NCBI RefSeq assembly: GCF_030687715.1
Contig: NZ_CP117445.1
Location: 2,104,501-2,168,500, forward strand
Length of the DNA: 64,000 nucleotides
Reading direction: 5' to 3'
From: Pseudomonas sp. FP2196
Lineage (GTDB): Bacteria; Pseudomonadota; Gammaproteobacteria; Pseudomonadales; Pseudomonadaceae
The notes beneath the pieces were generated by a model. It had not been told where the DNA came from. It saw only the letters and a list, made by a program, of their open reading frames with translations, and did no database searches. Position numbers and translations under genes: made by a program. This document shows, one piece after another, positions 56,495 through 64,000 of the stretch (within the stretch, counting starts at the first letter, position 1; the number at the start of each line of letters is the position of its first letter).

Positions 56495-58648
56495 ATGAAG
56501 ACGATTAACTCCAAACAGAACCCTGTACTGACGCTTTCACCCCTTGCCCTGGCCATCTTCCTGTTGCTGCCGGCACAGGCGAACGCGTTCACATCAACCG
56601 TTAACAACGGTGCTGTAGTCGATGGTGAAACCGTGGTCGGTGGCACGCAGAATATCGGCACCAACGGTACGGCCAACAACACGTTGATCGAAGTTACCGG
56701 GGCGCAGACGGTTTTTCAGAACGGTGTGTCGAATGACGCCACTGTCAACGGAAGCCAGAGCGTTCAGAGTGGTATCGCCAACCGCAGCATCGTTAATGCC
56801 GGTGGCTCACAGGCGGTGGGCATCGCTGGCGTGGCCAACGACACGATTTTGAACGGTGGCGCACAGACCGTGCAAAACCCGACGGGGCGGGCCAACCGGA
56901 CAGTGATCAATCAGAACGGCGTGCAAACCGTCACTTTGGTGGGCACCGCTGCTGACACCGTCATCAATAATGGCGGCCTGCAGGTGGTGATCAATCAGGG
57001 CGTGGCACTAGATACCCAGATCAACGGTGGCGCAGAGCAGAGTCTGCAAAGAGGCATGCTCGGCGGCGTGGTGGCAACCAATACGCGCATCGACGGCGGC
57101 TTGCAGAGTGTCTATGACACCGCCACGGCCAACAACAGCACCGTGAGCAATGGCGGACGGATCAACCTGTACCAGGGCGCACAGGCCAACGGGCTGGTCG
57201 CGGAGGCAGGCGGTACCGTTAATGTCATGGAAAACGGCGTGAAAACCGTTGACTCCCTGACGCTCAATGGCGGCAGTGTCGCGTTTGTGCCAAGTACCGA
57301 TGGCAGCTTCAAGACATTCACCGTCAATGCGTTGTCCGGTAGCGGCAACATCCTGATGAACACCGATATCGCCTCCCAGCAAAGCGATTTGCTGGTGGTG
57401 CAAGGCGCGGGGCTGGCGAGCGGCGATCATACGTTGATCGTGGGGGACTCCGGTCATGAGCCCGCAGCTATGGACGGACGTCTGGTGCTGGTGGACACCC
57501 AGGGCGGCAGTGCGAAATTTGGACTCTACGGTGGCCATGTCGATGCCGGTGCATTCCGCTACACCTTGCAGCAACAGGGGGATGACTGGGTGCTGGCCAG
57601 TGGCGGCAGCATTCCCGTCGATCCGGTGACGCCCGTCGATCCAGTAACACCAGTCGATCCGGTGACACCTGTAGATCCAGCTAAACCGGTCGATCCGGTG
57701 ACGCCGCCGACTCCGGTCAACCCACGACCCGAAAACCTCTCAAAGGGTACTAACGCCGCCATCGCCGCGCACACGGCAGGCGCCAGCCTGTGGAGTGCGC
57801 AAATGAATGCGCTGGTCAAACGTCTGGGCGAATTGCGTATGGGACAGGACGACGGTGGGATCTGGACGCGTGCCATCGGCAAGCGCTTCGATGTCAGCGA
57901 ACATTCCAGCCGTGCTTACACCCAGGACGTCAGTGGCCTGGAAATTGGTGCCGACAAGGCATTCGCGGTCGACAGCGGCAAAGTCTATGTCGGTGCAATG
58001 GTCGGCACGGCCCGTTCGGATCTGGATTTCGGCGAGGGCGCCTCGGGTGAGATCGACAGCCGCATGTTCGGCATCTATGCCACCTACCTGAACGACAACG
58101 GCGTCTATGTGGACAGCGTGTTGAAGTACAGCCGCTTCGACAACGACATCAAAACCCCGAGCAATCTGGGCGAATCGGTAAAAGGTTCCTACAGCACTAA
58201 CGGTGTCGGTGCGGACATCGAGATCGGTAAACGCATTGTGCTCAAAGATGGCTGGTTCGTTGAGCCGCAGGTGGAACTCACGGCCTCCCAGACTCAGGGC
58301 GCGAGCTATACGGCCAGCAATGGTCTGCGGGTCAAGACCGATAATCTCGACTCGTTGCAAAGTCGGGTCGGTTCGCTCTTTGGTCGCAGTCTGGAACTGA
58401 GCAACGGCATGAAAGCTCAGCCATACGTCAAAGCTTCCTACATTACCGAGCACGCGGGCAGCAGCAAGGTCACCGTCAACGGCAATAAATTTGATGCCAA
58501 ATTGCCGGGTAGCCGTGTGGAAGTCGGGTTCGGTGGCGTGCTGCAAGTCACGGAGAAAAGCAAGATTTCCATGGATGTCGAATACGCCAAGGGCAACGGT
58601 ATCGAGCAGCCATTCGGTGTGAGCCTGGGTTATCGCTATCTTTGGTAA
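56495..58648 (+). CDS. AIDA/pertactin-like autotransporter adhesin (type Va)
   Basis: A 717-residue secreted adhesin. The signal peptide ends near AQANA. The passenger (about 27-370) consists of AIDA-type repeats with recurring NGG-x-Q/Q-T-V and N-T-x-I-N-N-G-G patterns that form a beta-helix. A Pro-rich hinge of five VDPVTP-type units (nt 57617-57706) is followed by an autotransporter beta-barrel (about 430-717) ending YRYLW. The passenger is short (about 340 residues) and carries no RGD or protease motif. The layout (beta-helix, Pro hinge, barrel) is like pertactin, itself Bvg-controlled in Bordetella. Two regulon motifs lie upstream and a strong terminator downstream, so it is a single-gene unit. 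The host or surface target is unknown. Confidence 0.9.
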   Translation: MKTINSKQNPVLTLSPLALAIFLLLPAQANAFTSTVNNGAVVDGETVVGGTQNIGTNGTANNTLIEVTGAQTVFQNGVSNDATVNGSQSVQSGIANRSIVNAGGSQAVGIAGVANDTILNGGAQTVQNPTGRANRTVINQNGVQTVTLVGTAADTVINNGGLQVVINQGVALDTQINGGAEQSLQRGMLGGVVATNTRIDGGLQSVYDTATANNSTVSNGGRINLYQGAQANGLVAEAGGTVNVMENGVKTVDSLTLNGGSVAFVPSTDGSFKTFTVNALSGSGNILMNTDIASQQSDLLVVQGAGLASGDHTLIVGDSGHEPAAMDGRLVLVDTQGGSAKFGLYGGHVDAGAFRYTLQQQGDDWVLASGGSIPVDPVTPVDPVTPVDPVTPVDPAKPVDPVTPPTPVNPRPENLSKGTNAAIAAHTAGASLWSAQMNALVKRLGELRMGQDDGGIWTRAIGKRFDVSEHSSRAYTQDVSGLEIGADKAFAVDSGKVYVGAMVGTARSDLDFGEGASGEIDSRMFGIYATYLNDNGVYVDSVLKYSRFDNDIKTPSNLGESVKGSYSTNGVGADIEIGKRIVLKDGWFVEPQVELTASQTQGASYTASNGLRVKTDNLDSLQSRVGSLFGRSLELSNGMKAQPYVKASYITEHAGSSKVTVNGNKFDAKLPGSRVEVGFGGVLQVTEKSKISMDVEYAKGNGIEQPFGVSLGYRYLW
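57617..57706 (+). repeat. Five tandem 18-bp repeats coding the hinge (VDPVTP)
   Basis: Units gtcgatccggtgacgccc and variants; the fourth codes VDPAKP. In-frame gain or loss of units could change the length of the passenger-barrel linker. Confidence 0.85.
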
Positions 58649-58649
58649 G

Positions 58650-58688
58650 AAAAAAGGCCGCGTCGGGTAGTCCCGACGCGGCTTTGTT
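58650..58688 (+). terminator. Terminator of the autotransporter gene
   Basis: A strong 11-bp stem (gccgcgtcggg / cccgacgcggc, 58657-58682) preceded by an A-run and followed by tttgtt. Confidence 0.88.
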
Positions 58689-58719
58689 GTGGGATTTCGG
58701 ATGTAACCGGATCGCTTTT

Positions 58720-58737
58720 CAGAACTTTCTTACATAG
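58720..58737 (+). promoter_or_regulatory. Regulon motif upstream of pseudo-receiver 1
   Basis: CAGAACTTTCTTACATAG, 74 bases before the ATG, with a possible -10 element TAGCGT (58756-58761) 21 bases after CTTACAT. Confidence 0.6.
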
Positions 58738-58811
58738 ATCGTCGAGCCATTTGGTTAGCGTGACCTGTACCGAGCCTCATGCTCTGATCTTCACGCCATT
58801 GTTGAAACCTC

Positions 58812-59201
58812 ATGCCCTATAAATGCTGGCGAATCCTGATCGCCGAAGACCAGCCGTATCGGCGTAGCAGAATCGAGAAGTCTCTCAAGGAACTGGGTTG
58901 CCGCAGGCTCACAGCCGCGCACTCCTTTCGGGAGTTGCTGGGCTTGACTCATTACTCGCACGACCCTTTCGAAGGCTTTGAATTGATGATCATCAACGGC
59001 GAACTGTTAGCGGTGACGGGGATTGATCCGGTGCGATTCTTCCTCCGCAACCCCCATATCCGCCACGGAGTGATCCATGACGCACGCCGAGGGCAGCTGA
59101 AGGCAGAGACGATTTATGCCAGCCAGCAACGTCAATTGAACCTGATTCGGACGCCCGACCGGCAGTCCCTGGACGCCGTGCTGGTGTCTCTTAGTGCTTA
59201 G
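58812..59201 (+). CDS. Single-domain pseudo-receiver protein 1
   Basis: A 129-residue soluble protein that aligns to response-regulator receivers (start RILIAEDQPYRRSRIEKSLKELG with the acidic pair ED). The phosphate-accepting Asp is replaced by Asn in LMIINGELL, so it cannot take phosphate in the normal way. There is no output domain. It is paralogous to the protein at 60592 (shared RILIA start, INxEL, and the following DPVRFFLRNPxxRHGVIHD-like segment). It may bind a partner (kinase, REC-EAL or regulator) as an inhibitor or adaptor; this is a guess. It has its own regulon motif. The family is not recognised beyond the receiver fold. Confidence 0.75.
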   Translation: MPYKCWRILIAEDQPYRRSRIEKSLKELGCRRLTAAHSFRELLGLTHYSHDPFEGFELMIINGELLAVTGIDPVRFFLRNPHIRHGVIHDARRGQLKAETIYASQQRQLNLIRTPDRQSLDAVLVSLSA

Positions 59202-59236
59202 GAAATTCCCTACACATTTTGGGAGTTTTCCTAGGG
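59199..59236 (+). promoter_or_regulatory. Tandem regulon motifs upstream of the second REC-EAL gene
   Basis: TAGGAAATTCCCTACAC (59199-59215) and GGGAGTTTTCCTAGGG (59221-59236). The first overlaps the stop codon of pseudo-receiver 1. The REC-EAL start is 59 bases beyond the second copy. Confidence 0.65.
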
Positions 59237-59294
59237 TGTTTAATCCTCTGATTCCTGAAAATTATCTTGCCCCTCAAGAGATGAGTCGATCGCC

Positions 59295-60515
59295 ATGCCT
59301 ACTTTGCCGCTCCGTGTCCTGGTTTTAGAAGATCATACTTTCCAGCGTTCCGTCGCGGTGAGCATGCTCCAGGCACTGGGATGCCAAGAGGTGTTCGAGG
59401 CCAGTGACGGCGCTCAGGCACTGGCGGTGCTGGAGACCGTCGGGCAGGTGGATATTGCCTTGTGCGACTTGCAAATGGAGGGCATGGACGGTCTGGAGTT
59501 TTTGCAGCGAGTGGGCGCGTCGGGGCAGGTCAAGTCGGTCATCATCAGCAGCTCGTTGTCGGCGGATCTGCGTCGGGCGGTGCATCAAATGGTGACGCTG
59601 CTCGGACTCGAGCTGTTGGGCGATGTGGGCAAACCGCTGCATGCGCAGGTGTTGCACGATTTGTTGAAAAAGGCCCTTGCCAGACCGGTCAGCCAGCAGT
59701 CACCGATCAGCGCAAGCACACTGGCGAGCGAAGAAGCGGTGCGCGAGGCATTGGCTGAGCGGCAGTTACAGTCCTGGTATCAACCAAAATTCAATCTGCA
59801 GACCGGTGAGGTCTGTGGTGTGGAAGTCCTGTGTCGCTGGCAGCACCCGACGCAGGGGATCATTTCTCCTGCGGTGTTCATGCCTGTGCTGGAGCGCTGC
59901 GGCTTGCTCGACGAGTTGCTGTTTTGCCAAGTAGATGAGGTGCTGACGTTGCAGCGCAACGCAAAGGCGCAAGGCTTCGTGTTGAACATGGCGCTCAATC
60001 TCCACGCCTCTCAACTCGCCAACAGCGATTTGACGGCAACCATCAGGGGGCTATTGGCCAGTCATGCCGCCCCCGGCTCCGGCCTGACCTTCGAACTGAC
60101 CGAAAGCGGTTTGCTCGAAGCGCCTGCCACCAGTCTGGAAAGCCTGGTGCGTCTGCGCATGATGGGCTGCCGCTTGTCGATCGACGACTTCGGCGCCGGG
60201 TTCTCTTCGCTGCAACGCCTGTGTCAGTTGCCGTTCAACGAGATCAAACTCGACGCTGACTTCATTCGCAACCTTGAGCGCGAACCCCGTTGTCGTGCGG
60301 CGATCGCCAGTACTCTGGCGCTTGGCGAAACCCTCGGCATGACAGTGGTGATCGAAGGCATCGAGACCGATGCGCAGCGTCATGAGTTATTGGCGTTGGG
60401 CTGTATGCAGGGGCAGGGCTACTGGTATGCAAGACCGATGGCCGGAAGCGATTTGTTGCACTGGCTGCACCAACGCAGTCATCGGCAGTTCTCGGATGAA
60501 TCACCAGGTTTTTAG
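59295..60515 (+). CDS. REC-EAL response regulator 2 (RocR/BvgR-like)
   Basis: A 406-residue receiver plus EAL protein. The receiver is complete: LEDH, Asp in ALCDLQMEGMDG, and Lys in DVGKPL. The EAL domain keeps LNLHAS, FELTESG, IDDFGAGFSSL, IKLDADF, EGIE and GQGYWYARPM. Its signature motif reads EVLCRW, not EALxRW; the Glu is kept, so phosphodiesterase activity is still likely. It shares its layout with 49152-50339 (same 390-400 residue plan), which points to duplication. By analogy with RocR it would lower c-di-GMP and compete with the regulator for phosphate. ATG 59295 has only a weak ribosome site (AAGAG about 15 bases upstream). Confidence 0.88.
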   Translation: MPTLPLRVLVLEDHTFQRSVAVSMLQALGCQEVFEASDGAQALAVLETVGQVDIALCDLQMEGMDGLEFLQRVGASGQVKSVIISSSLSADLRRAVHQMVTLLGLELLGDVGKPLHAQVLHDLLKKALARPVSQQSPISASTLASEEAVREALAERQLQSWYQPKFNLQTGEVCGVEVLCRWQHPTQGIISPAVFMPVLERCGLLDELLFCQVDEVLTLQRNAKAQGFVLNMALNLHASQLANSDLTATIRGLLASHAAPGSGLTFELTESGLLEAPATSLESLVRLRMMGCRLSIDDFGAGFSSLQRLCQLPFNEIKLDADFIRNLEREPRCRAAIASTLALGETLGMTVVIEGIETDAQRHELLALGCMQGQGYWYARPMAGSDLLHWLHQRSHRQFSDESPGF

Positions 60516-60530
60516 GAATAGTCCTACATC
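60513..60530 (+). promoter_or_regulatory. Regulon motif upstream of pseudo-receiver 2
   Basis: TAGGAATAGTCCTACATC overlaps the stop codon of the upstream REC-EAL gene. A possible -10 element TAGTCT (60550-60555) lies 20 bases after CCTACAT. Confidence 0.6.
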
Positions 60531-60591
60531 AGCTGTCGTAGCGCTTGCGTAGTCTTGCCGCACCCAAAACTTGACCACCAGGAGATTGAGC

Positions 60592-61014
60592 ATGATCAAC
60601 AAAGCCCTGCGTATCCTGATCGCCGACCCCCAGCATTTTCACCGGATGAAAATCGAACGCCTGTTCAACGGCCTCGACTACTACCGCGTTGCCCCGGTAC
60701 AAAGTCTTGTCGAGCTGCTGACGCTGGTGGACTACGGCTGTGAACCGTTCGATGTGGTGGTCATCAACGCAGAACTGGCGGCAGGCTCACTGGATCTGCC
60801 GGAGTTCTTCCTCGATAACCCGCAGGTGCATCATGCGCTGATTTACAACGAACCCTCGGCGCCGCTGCAAGTGGTTTCAGGCTTCGCCCAGGAAAACGTG
60901 CAGATCAGTCATGCGGCGTTGCCCAATGCGCAGGCGATCAGGCACTTGATGTCGATCGTCGACGTTCCCCAGTTGCAGCAGCAACAGCCCGTGCAGCGCC
61001 GGGCTTACGCATAG
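60592..61014 (+). CDS. Single-domain pseudo-receiver protein 2
   Basis: A 140-residue protein with a receiver-like fold (RILIADPQHFHRMKIERLF). As in its paralogue at 58812, the phosphate-accepting Asp is Asn (VVINAELA), and the acidic pair at the start is reduced to DP. A Gln-rich tail (QLQQQQPVQR) ends it. There is no output domain. ATG 60592 follows AGGAG; the upstream TTG at 60571 is rejected. It lies between REC-EAL 2 and the second regulator-kinase pair. The conserved Asn in both copies suggests a kept role rather than decay. Confidence 0.72.
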   Translation: MINKALRILIADPQHFHRMKIERLFNGLDYYRVAPVQSLVELLTLVDYGCEPFDVVVINAELAAGSLDLPEFFLDNPQVHHALIYNEPSAPLQVVSGFAQENVQISHAALPNAQAIRHLMSIVDVPQLQQQQPVQRRAYA

Positions 61015-61147
61015 AAAAACGTTTATCGCAACTGTCAGACCTGACAGGTGCTTCATTTGCCGTTCCGTGTAACAGTCTCTGCGCAGCCACTGAATCTGGA
61101 TCAGCCCATACCGGCGGTCATCGTTAACTACTGCACCGGGAGTGCTC

Positions 61148-61774
61148 ATGAAGTCAGCGCTGATCGTCGACGATCATCCAGTGGTGCGCGCTGCCATTCG
61201 CATCGTGCTGCAAGCCGAAGGATTCAAGGCAATCTACGAAGCCTCCAATGGTAATGAGGTGCTGGCGTTGATCCGCGAGCACAAACCCCGTCTGGTGATA
61301 CTCGACCTGCATTTGCCGGCACTTGATGGGCTGGATGTGCTGGTGCGGATAAGGGCCAACGACCTAGATTGCCGAGTCCTTGTGTTCAGTTCCCATGACC
61401 CATTGTTTTATCAGGAACGCTGTTTGCGCGCCGGGGCAATGGGCTACGTGACCAAAACCAATCAGTTGCAACAACTGCATAAGGCCATTCAAGCGGTGAT
61501 GTCGGGTTACACCTATTTTTGCGCGCTGCCGGATAACGTCAGCGTGTTGAATGCAGTGCAGTCCACGGAAAAACAGATGATCGATCAACTCTCTGATCGT
61601 GAGCTGAGCATTTTCGTACAACTGGGGCAGGGCAAGGCCAACAAGGCGATTGCCGAGGACATGCACCTTAGCCACAAGACCATCAGTACCTACAAGACCC
61701 GGTTGATGAAGAAACTCGGGGTGAGTTCAGCGGTGCACTTGCGCGACTTCGCCAAGCGCAATCATTTGATCTGA
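61148..61774 (+). CDS. LuxR/NarL-family response regulator 2 (BvgA/RocA-like)
   Basis: A 208-residue regulator, the same length as that at 50493. The receiver keeps LIVDDHP, Asp in LVILDLHLP and VTKTN. The LuxR helix-turn-helix has [21 protein letters not shown] and [15 protein letters not shown]. The recognition-helix region (KTxSTYKTRL) is the same as in the first regulator, so both may bind the same motif. ATG 61148 with GGGAG upstream; GTG 61142 is possible. No regulon motif is seen in its upstream 133 bases. The kinase starts 10 bases after its stop. Confidence 0.91.
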   Translation: MKSALIVDDHPVVRAAIRIVLQAEGFKAIYEASNGNEVLALIREHKPRLVILDLHLPALDGLDVLVRIRANDLDCRVLVFSSHDPLFYQERCLRAGAMGYVTKTNQLQQLHKAIQAVMSGYTYFCALPDNVSVLNAVQSTEKQMIDQLSDRELSIFVQLGQGKANKAIAEDMHLSHKTISTYKTRLMKKLGVSSAVHLRDFAKRNHLI

Positions 61775-61784
61775 GCGAGCAAAC

Positions 61785-64000
61785 ATGAGCCTTGCAGGGC
61801 GGGTGTGCTGGCTGTGGCTGAGCGTTGTGGCCACCTGCGGGGCAACAGATGCGCCGCAAGTGCTGCAAGTGCTGACCCGCGCCGGGCCGGAGGATATTCA
61901 GGTTCGCCTGGACGAACCGGACCGCCAATGGTTGCGTCAACACGCAGTGTTGCGCATGGGCATTTCCGGGCCGGATTACCCACCGTTCGAAATCACCCGC
62001 AATCATCATGAACTGGAAGGGCTCACGGCCGACTACGCTGATCTGCTCGCCCAGTTGCTCGGTCTCCGGATCGAAGTCCGGCGCTTTGCCGACCGGGATG
62101 CAGTGATGGCTGCGCTTAAACGCGGCGAGCTAGATCTGCTGGGCACGTCCAACAGTTTTGAGTTGGCCGACCCGGCACTCATCCTGTCCCGTGCCTATGC
62201 CGAGGATCAGCCGATGCTGGTGAGCCGCCTCGACGAAACCTTGCCGGTGGACCTGGCAGGCAAACGCGTCGCCATGGTCGAGGACTATCTGCCGCTGGCG
62301 AGTGTGCAGGCGTTCTACCCCGAGGCGAGCGTGCAACGTTACTCTTCGGCGATGGATGCGCTCGGCGCAGTGGCGTTCGGCACTGATGATGTTTATCTGG
62401 GCGACTTCATCAGTGCCAATTACTTGATCAACACCAATTATCGCAACGACCTGCAATTGGCCGGGCCGTCAGGGCTGGATGCCAATCCGTTCGGCTTTGC
62501 GTTGTTGCGCAGCGATGTGCGCCTCAAACGCATCATCGACAAGGCGTTGCTGGCCATTCCCATGGAGCGTCGACAACGTATCGAGCAGCGCTGGAGTGCC
62601 GGTGTTGCCGATATGGCCGGACAGTCCCGGGTGCAACTCAGTGCCGCCGAGTTGCAATGGCTGGATCAACATCCTGTGGTGCGGGTCGGCGGCATTGGAG
62701 ATTTCGCGCCACTGACTTTTTTTGATGCCGATGGCCGCTTCAGCGGGCTTTCGGCGCAACTGCTGAACTTGATCAGCCAGCGCAGCGGGCTGAACTTCGA
62801 GATCGTGCGCGGGGTTTCGCTGGATCGTCAGATCGAGCAACTGAAGGCGGGTGAACTGGACGTGCTGCCGGTGGTGACGCCCAGCAGCGAACGTGAAACC
62901 GAACTGCAATTCACCCGGGCCTACCTGAACAATCCGTTTGTGCTGGTCAGTGCATTAACGGCGCAGAGTCCGCGCAATCTGGATGATCTGGAGGGGAAAC
63001 GCTTGGCGATTTATCGCGGCCATCCGTTGCGTGGTTACCTGCAGGAGCGCGTACCTCGATTGCGCTTCATCGAAGTCAAGAGCCCCGCCGAAGGTATGGC
63101 GTTGGTCGCCATGGGGCAGGCTGATGCCGCTGTGAGTTCGTTGGTGGTGGCTCGTTACCTGCTTGCCCGGCATTACCGCGAGCGTCTGCGCATCGCCAGC
63201 ACGGTCGGCGATCAACCGGCCCGCATCGCACTGGCCACAGCGCCGCAGGCGCTCATGCTGCATTCGATCCTGAACAAGGCACTGCTGAGCATTGCCCCGC
63301 AACAGATGGACGAACTGGTTGAGCGCTGGAGCCATGATGTGGTGCTGGAGGACAGCTACTGGCTGCGTCATCGTCGCGAGATTTTCTTTGGCTTCGCCGG
63401 TGCGGCGGGCTTGCTGGTGCTGGCGCTGGGGTGGATCGGTTTTCAGCGTCGGCAGATCCGCCAGCGGCAGCAATGGTTGCAGCAATTGCAGCAAGCCAAA
63501 GAGACGGCGGACGACGCCAATCGCGCCAAGACCACGTTTCTGGCGACCATGAGCCATGAAATCCGCACACCGATGAACGCGCTGATCGGCATGCTTGAGC
63601 TGGCCTTGAAACGCGCTGAGGAGGGTGTGACCGATCGCCTGGCGATTCAGGTGGCGTCCAACGCCGGGCAACAACTGCTCGCCCTGATCGGCGACATTCT
63701 CGACATCGCGCGTATTGAAACCGGGCATTTGTCGCTGGCGCCCGAACGGGCCAACCTGCGGGAACTGGTGGTATCGGTCTGCCGGGTATTCGAGGGGCTG
63801 GCGCGGCAGAAACGCTTGCTGTGGCACATCGAACTCGATGCACACAGCGACGTCGATGTATTGATTGATCCGACGCGCTTCAAGCAGGTGCTGTCGAATC
63901 TGCTGAGCAACGCGATCAAGTTCACCGAAAACGGCGAAGTGAGTCTGCGCCTTGGTGTGACGCCCTTGTCGGCCGAGCGACTGGCCGTGAAAGTGGTTAT
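61785..64000 (+). CDS. BvgS/EvgS-like hybrid sensor kinase 2, 3'-truncated by the window edge
   Basis: The frame is open from ATG 61785 to the last base (738 codons). It has a signal segment (1-20), a first flytrap domain (about 45-270, [18 protein letters not shown]), a second flytrap domain (about 285-520, [19 protein letters not shown]), a membrane helix (about 530-555, [20 protein letters not shown]), a short coiled linker rich in Gln, then HisKA with SHEIRTP (His591) and the start of HATPase ([13 protein letters not shown]). Unlike the paralogue at 51120 it has no PAS domain between membrane and HisKA. Receiver and HPt domains are expected beyond the window. It pairs with the regulator at 61148. 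Confidence 0.9.
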   Translation, partial: MSLAGRVCWLWLSVVATCGATDAPQVLQVLTRAGPEDIQVRLDEPDRQWLRQHAVLRMGISGPDYPPFEITRNHHELEGLTADYADLLAQLLGLRIEVRRFADRDAVMAALKRGELDLLGTSNSFELADPALILSRAYAEDQPMLVSRLDETLPVDLAGKRVAMVEDYLPLASVQAFYPEASVQRYSSAMDALGAVAFGTDDVYLGDFISANYLINTNYRNDLQLAGPSGLDANPFGFALLRSDVRLKRIIDKALLAIPMERRQRIEQRWSAGVADMAGQSRVQLSAAELQWLDQHPVVRVGGIGDFAPLTFFDADGRFSGLSAQLLNLISQRSGLNFEIVRGVSLDRQIEQLKAGELDVLPVVTPSSERETELQFTRAYLNNPFVLVSALTAQSPRNLDDLEGKRLAIYRGHPLRGYLQERVPRLRFIEVKSPAEGMALVAMGQADAAVSSLVVARYLLARHYRERLRIASTVGDQPARIALATAPQALMLHSILNKALLSIAPQQMDELVERWSHDVVLEDSYWLRHRREIFFGFAGAAGLLVLALGWIGFQRRQIRQRQQWLQQLQQAKETADDANRAKTTFLATMSHEIRTPMNALIGMLELALKRAEEGVTDRLAIQVASNAGQQLLALIGDILDIARIETGHLSLAPERANLRELVVSVCRVFEGLARQKRLLWHIELDAHSDVDVLIDPTRFKQVLSNLLSNAIKFTENGEVSLRLGVTPLSAERLAVKVV

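Noticed and set aside
57617..57706. CRISPR-like array
   Set aside because: The tandem 18-bp units are in frame, without spacers, and code the Pro-rich hinge of the autotransporter.

Overview
The window comes from a fluorescent Pseudomonas, most likely of the P. fluorescens group. Support comes from the complete pyoverdine gene order, several Pseudomonas-type palindromic repeats, and high-GC coding sequence throughout. The first base lies inside an NRPS gene and the last base lies inside a sensor kinase gene, so both end genes are partial.

1-39702 is a pyoverdine siderophore locus. Two NRPS genes (1-6690 partial; 6690-21680, ending in a thioesterase) build the C-terminal part of the peptide. 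My reading of the A-domain pockets gives X(D)-Ala?-Gly-D-aThr-Ala?-X, where X is a basic residue (N5-OH-Orn or Lys). Next come an alpha/beta hydrolase, fpvA, pvdE, pvdO, pvdN and pvdM on the minus strand, pvdP on the plus strand, the pvdR-pvdT-opmQ pump on the minus strand, the ECF sigma factor fpvI, and pvdA. Five exact TAAAT-N16-CGT boxes (PvdS-type) precede pvdE, pvdM, pvdP, pvdR and pvdA, and a near-consensus Fur box precedes fpvI. Compared with the P. aeruginosa PAO1 order, fpvR (between pvdR and fpvI) and pvdF (between pvdO and pvdE) are missing.

39703-43840 holds a REP pair, a long structured leader, mgtA (Mg2+ P-type ATPase) and an MgtC-family gene.

43841-64000 is an adhesion and signalling region that looks like a Pseudomonas counterpart of the Bordetella Bvg regulon. 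It contains a four-gene chaperone-usher fimbrial cluster, a REC-EAL protein, a LuxR-type response regulator with a BvgS-like phosphorelay kinase, and a DUF4398 lipoprotein with an OmpA-like lipoprotein. It continues with an AIDA/pertactin-like autotransporter, two single-domain pseudo-receivers (Asp replaced by Asn) flanking a second REC-EAL protein, and a second regulator-kinase pair. A motif close to GGAAATTTCCTACAT, resembling paired inverted BvgA heptads (TTTCCTA), lies upstream of eight of these transcription units. In several of them it is followed about 20-21 bases later by a possible -10 element. The second regulator-kinase pair lacks the motif. This shared motif and the regulon it implies are the most interesting content of the window.
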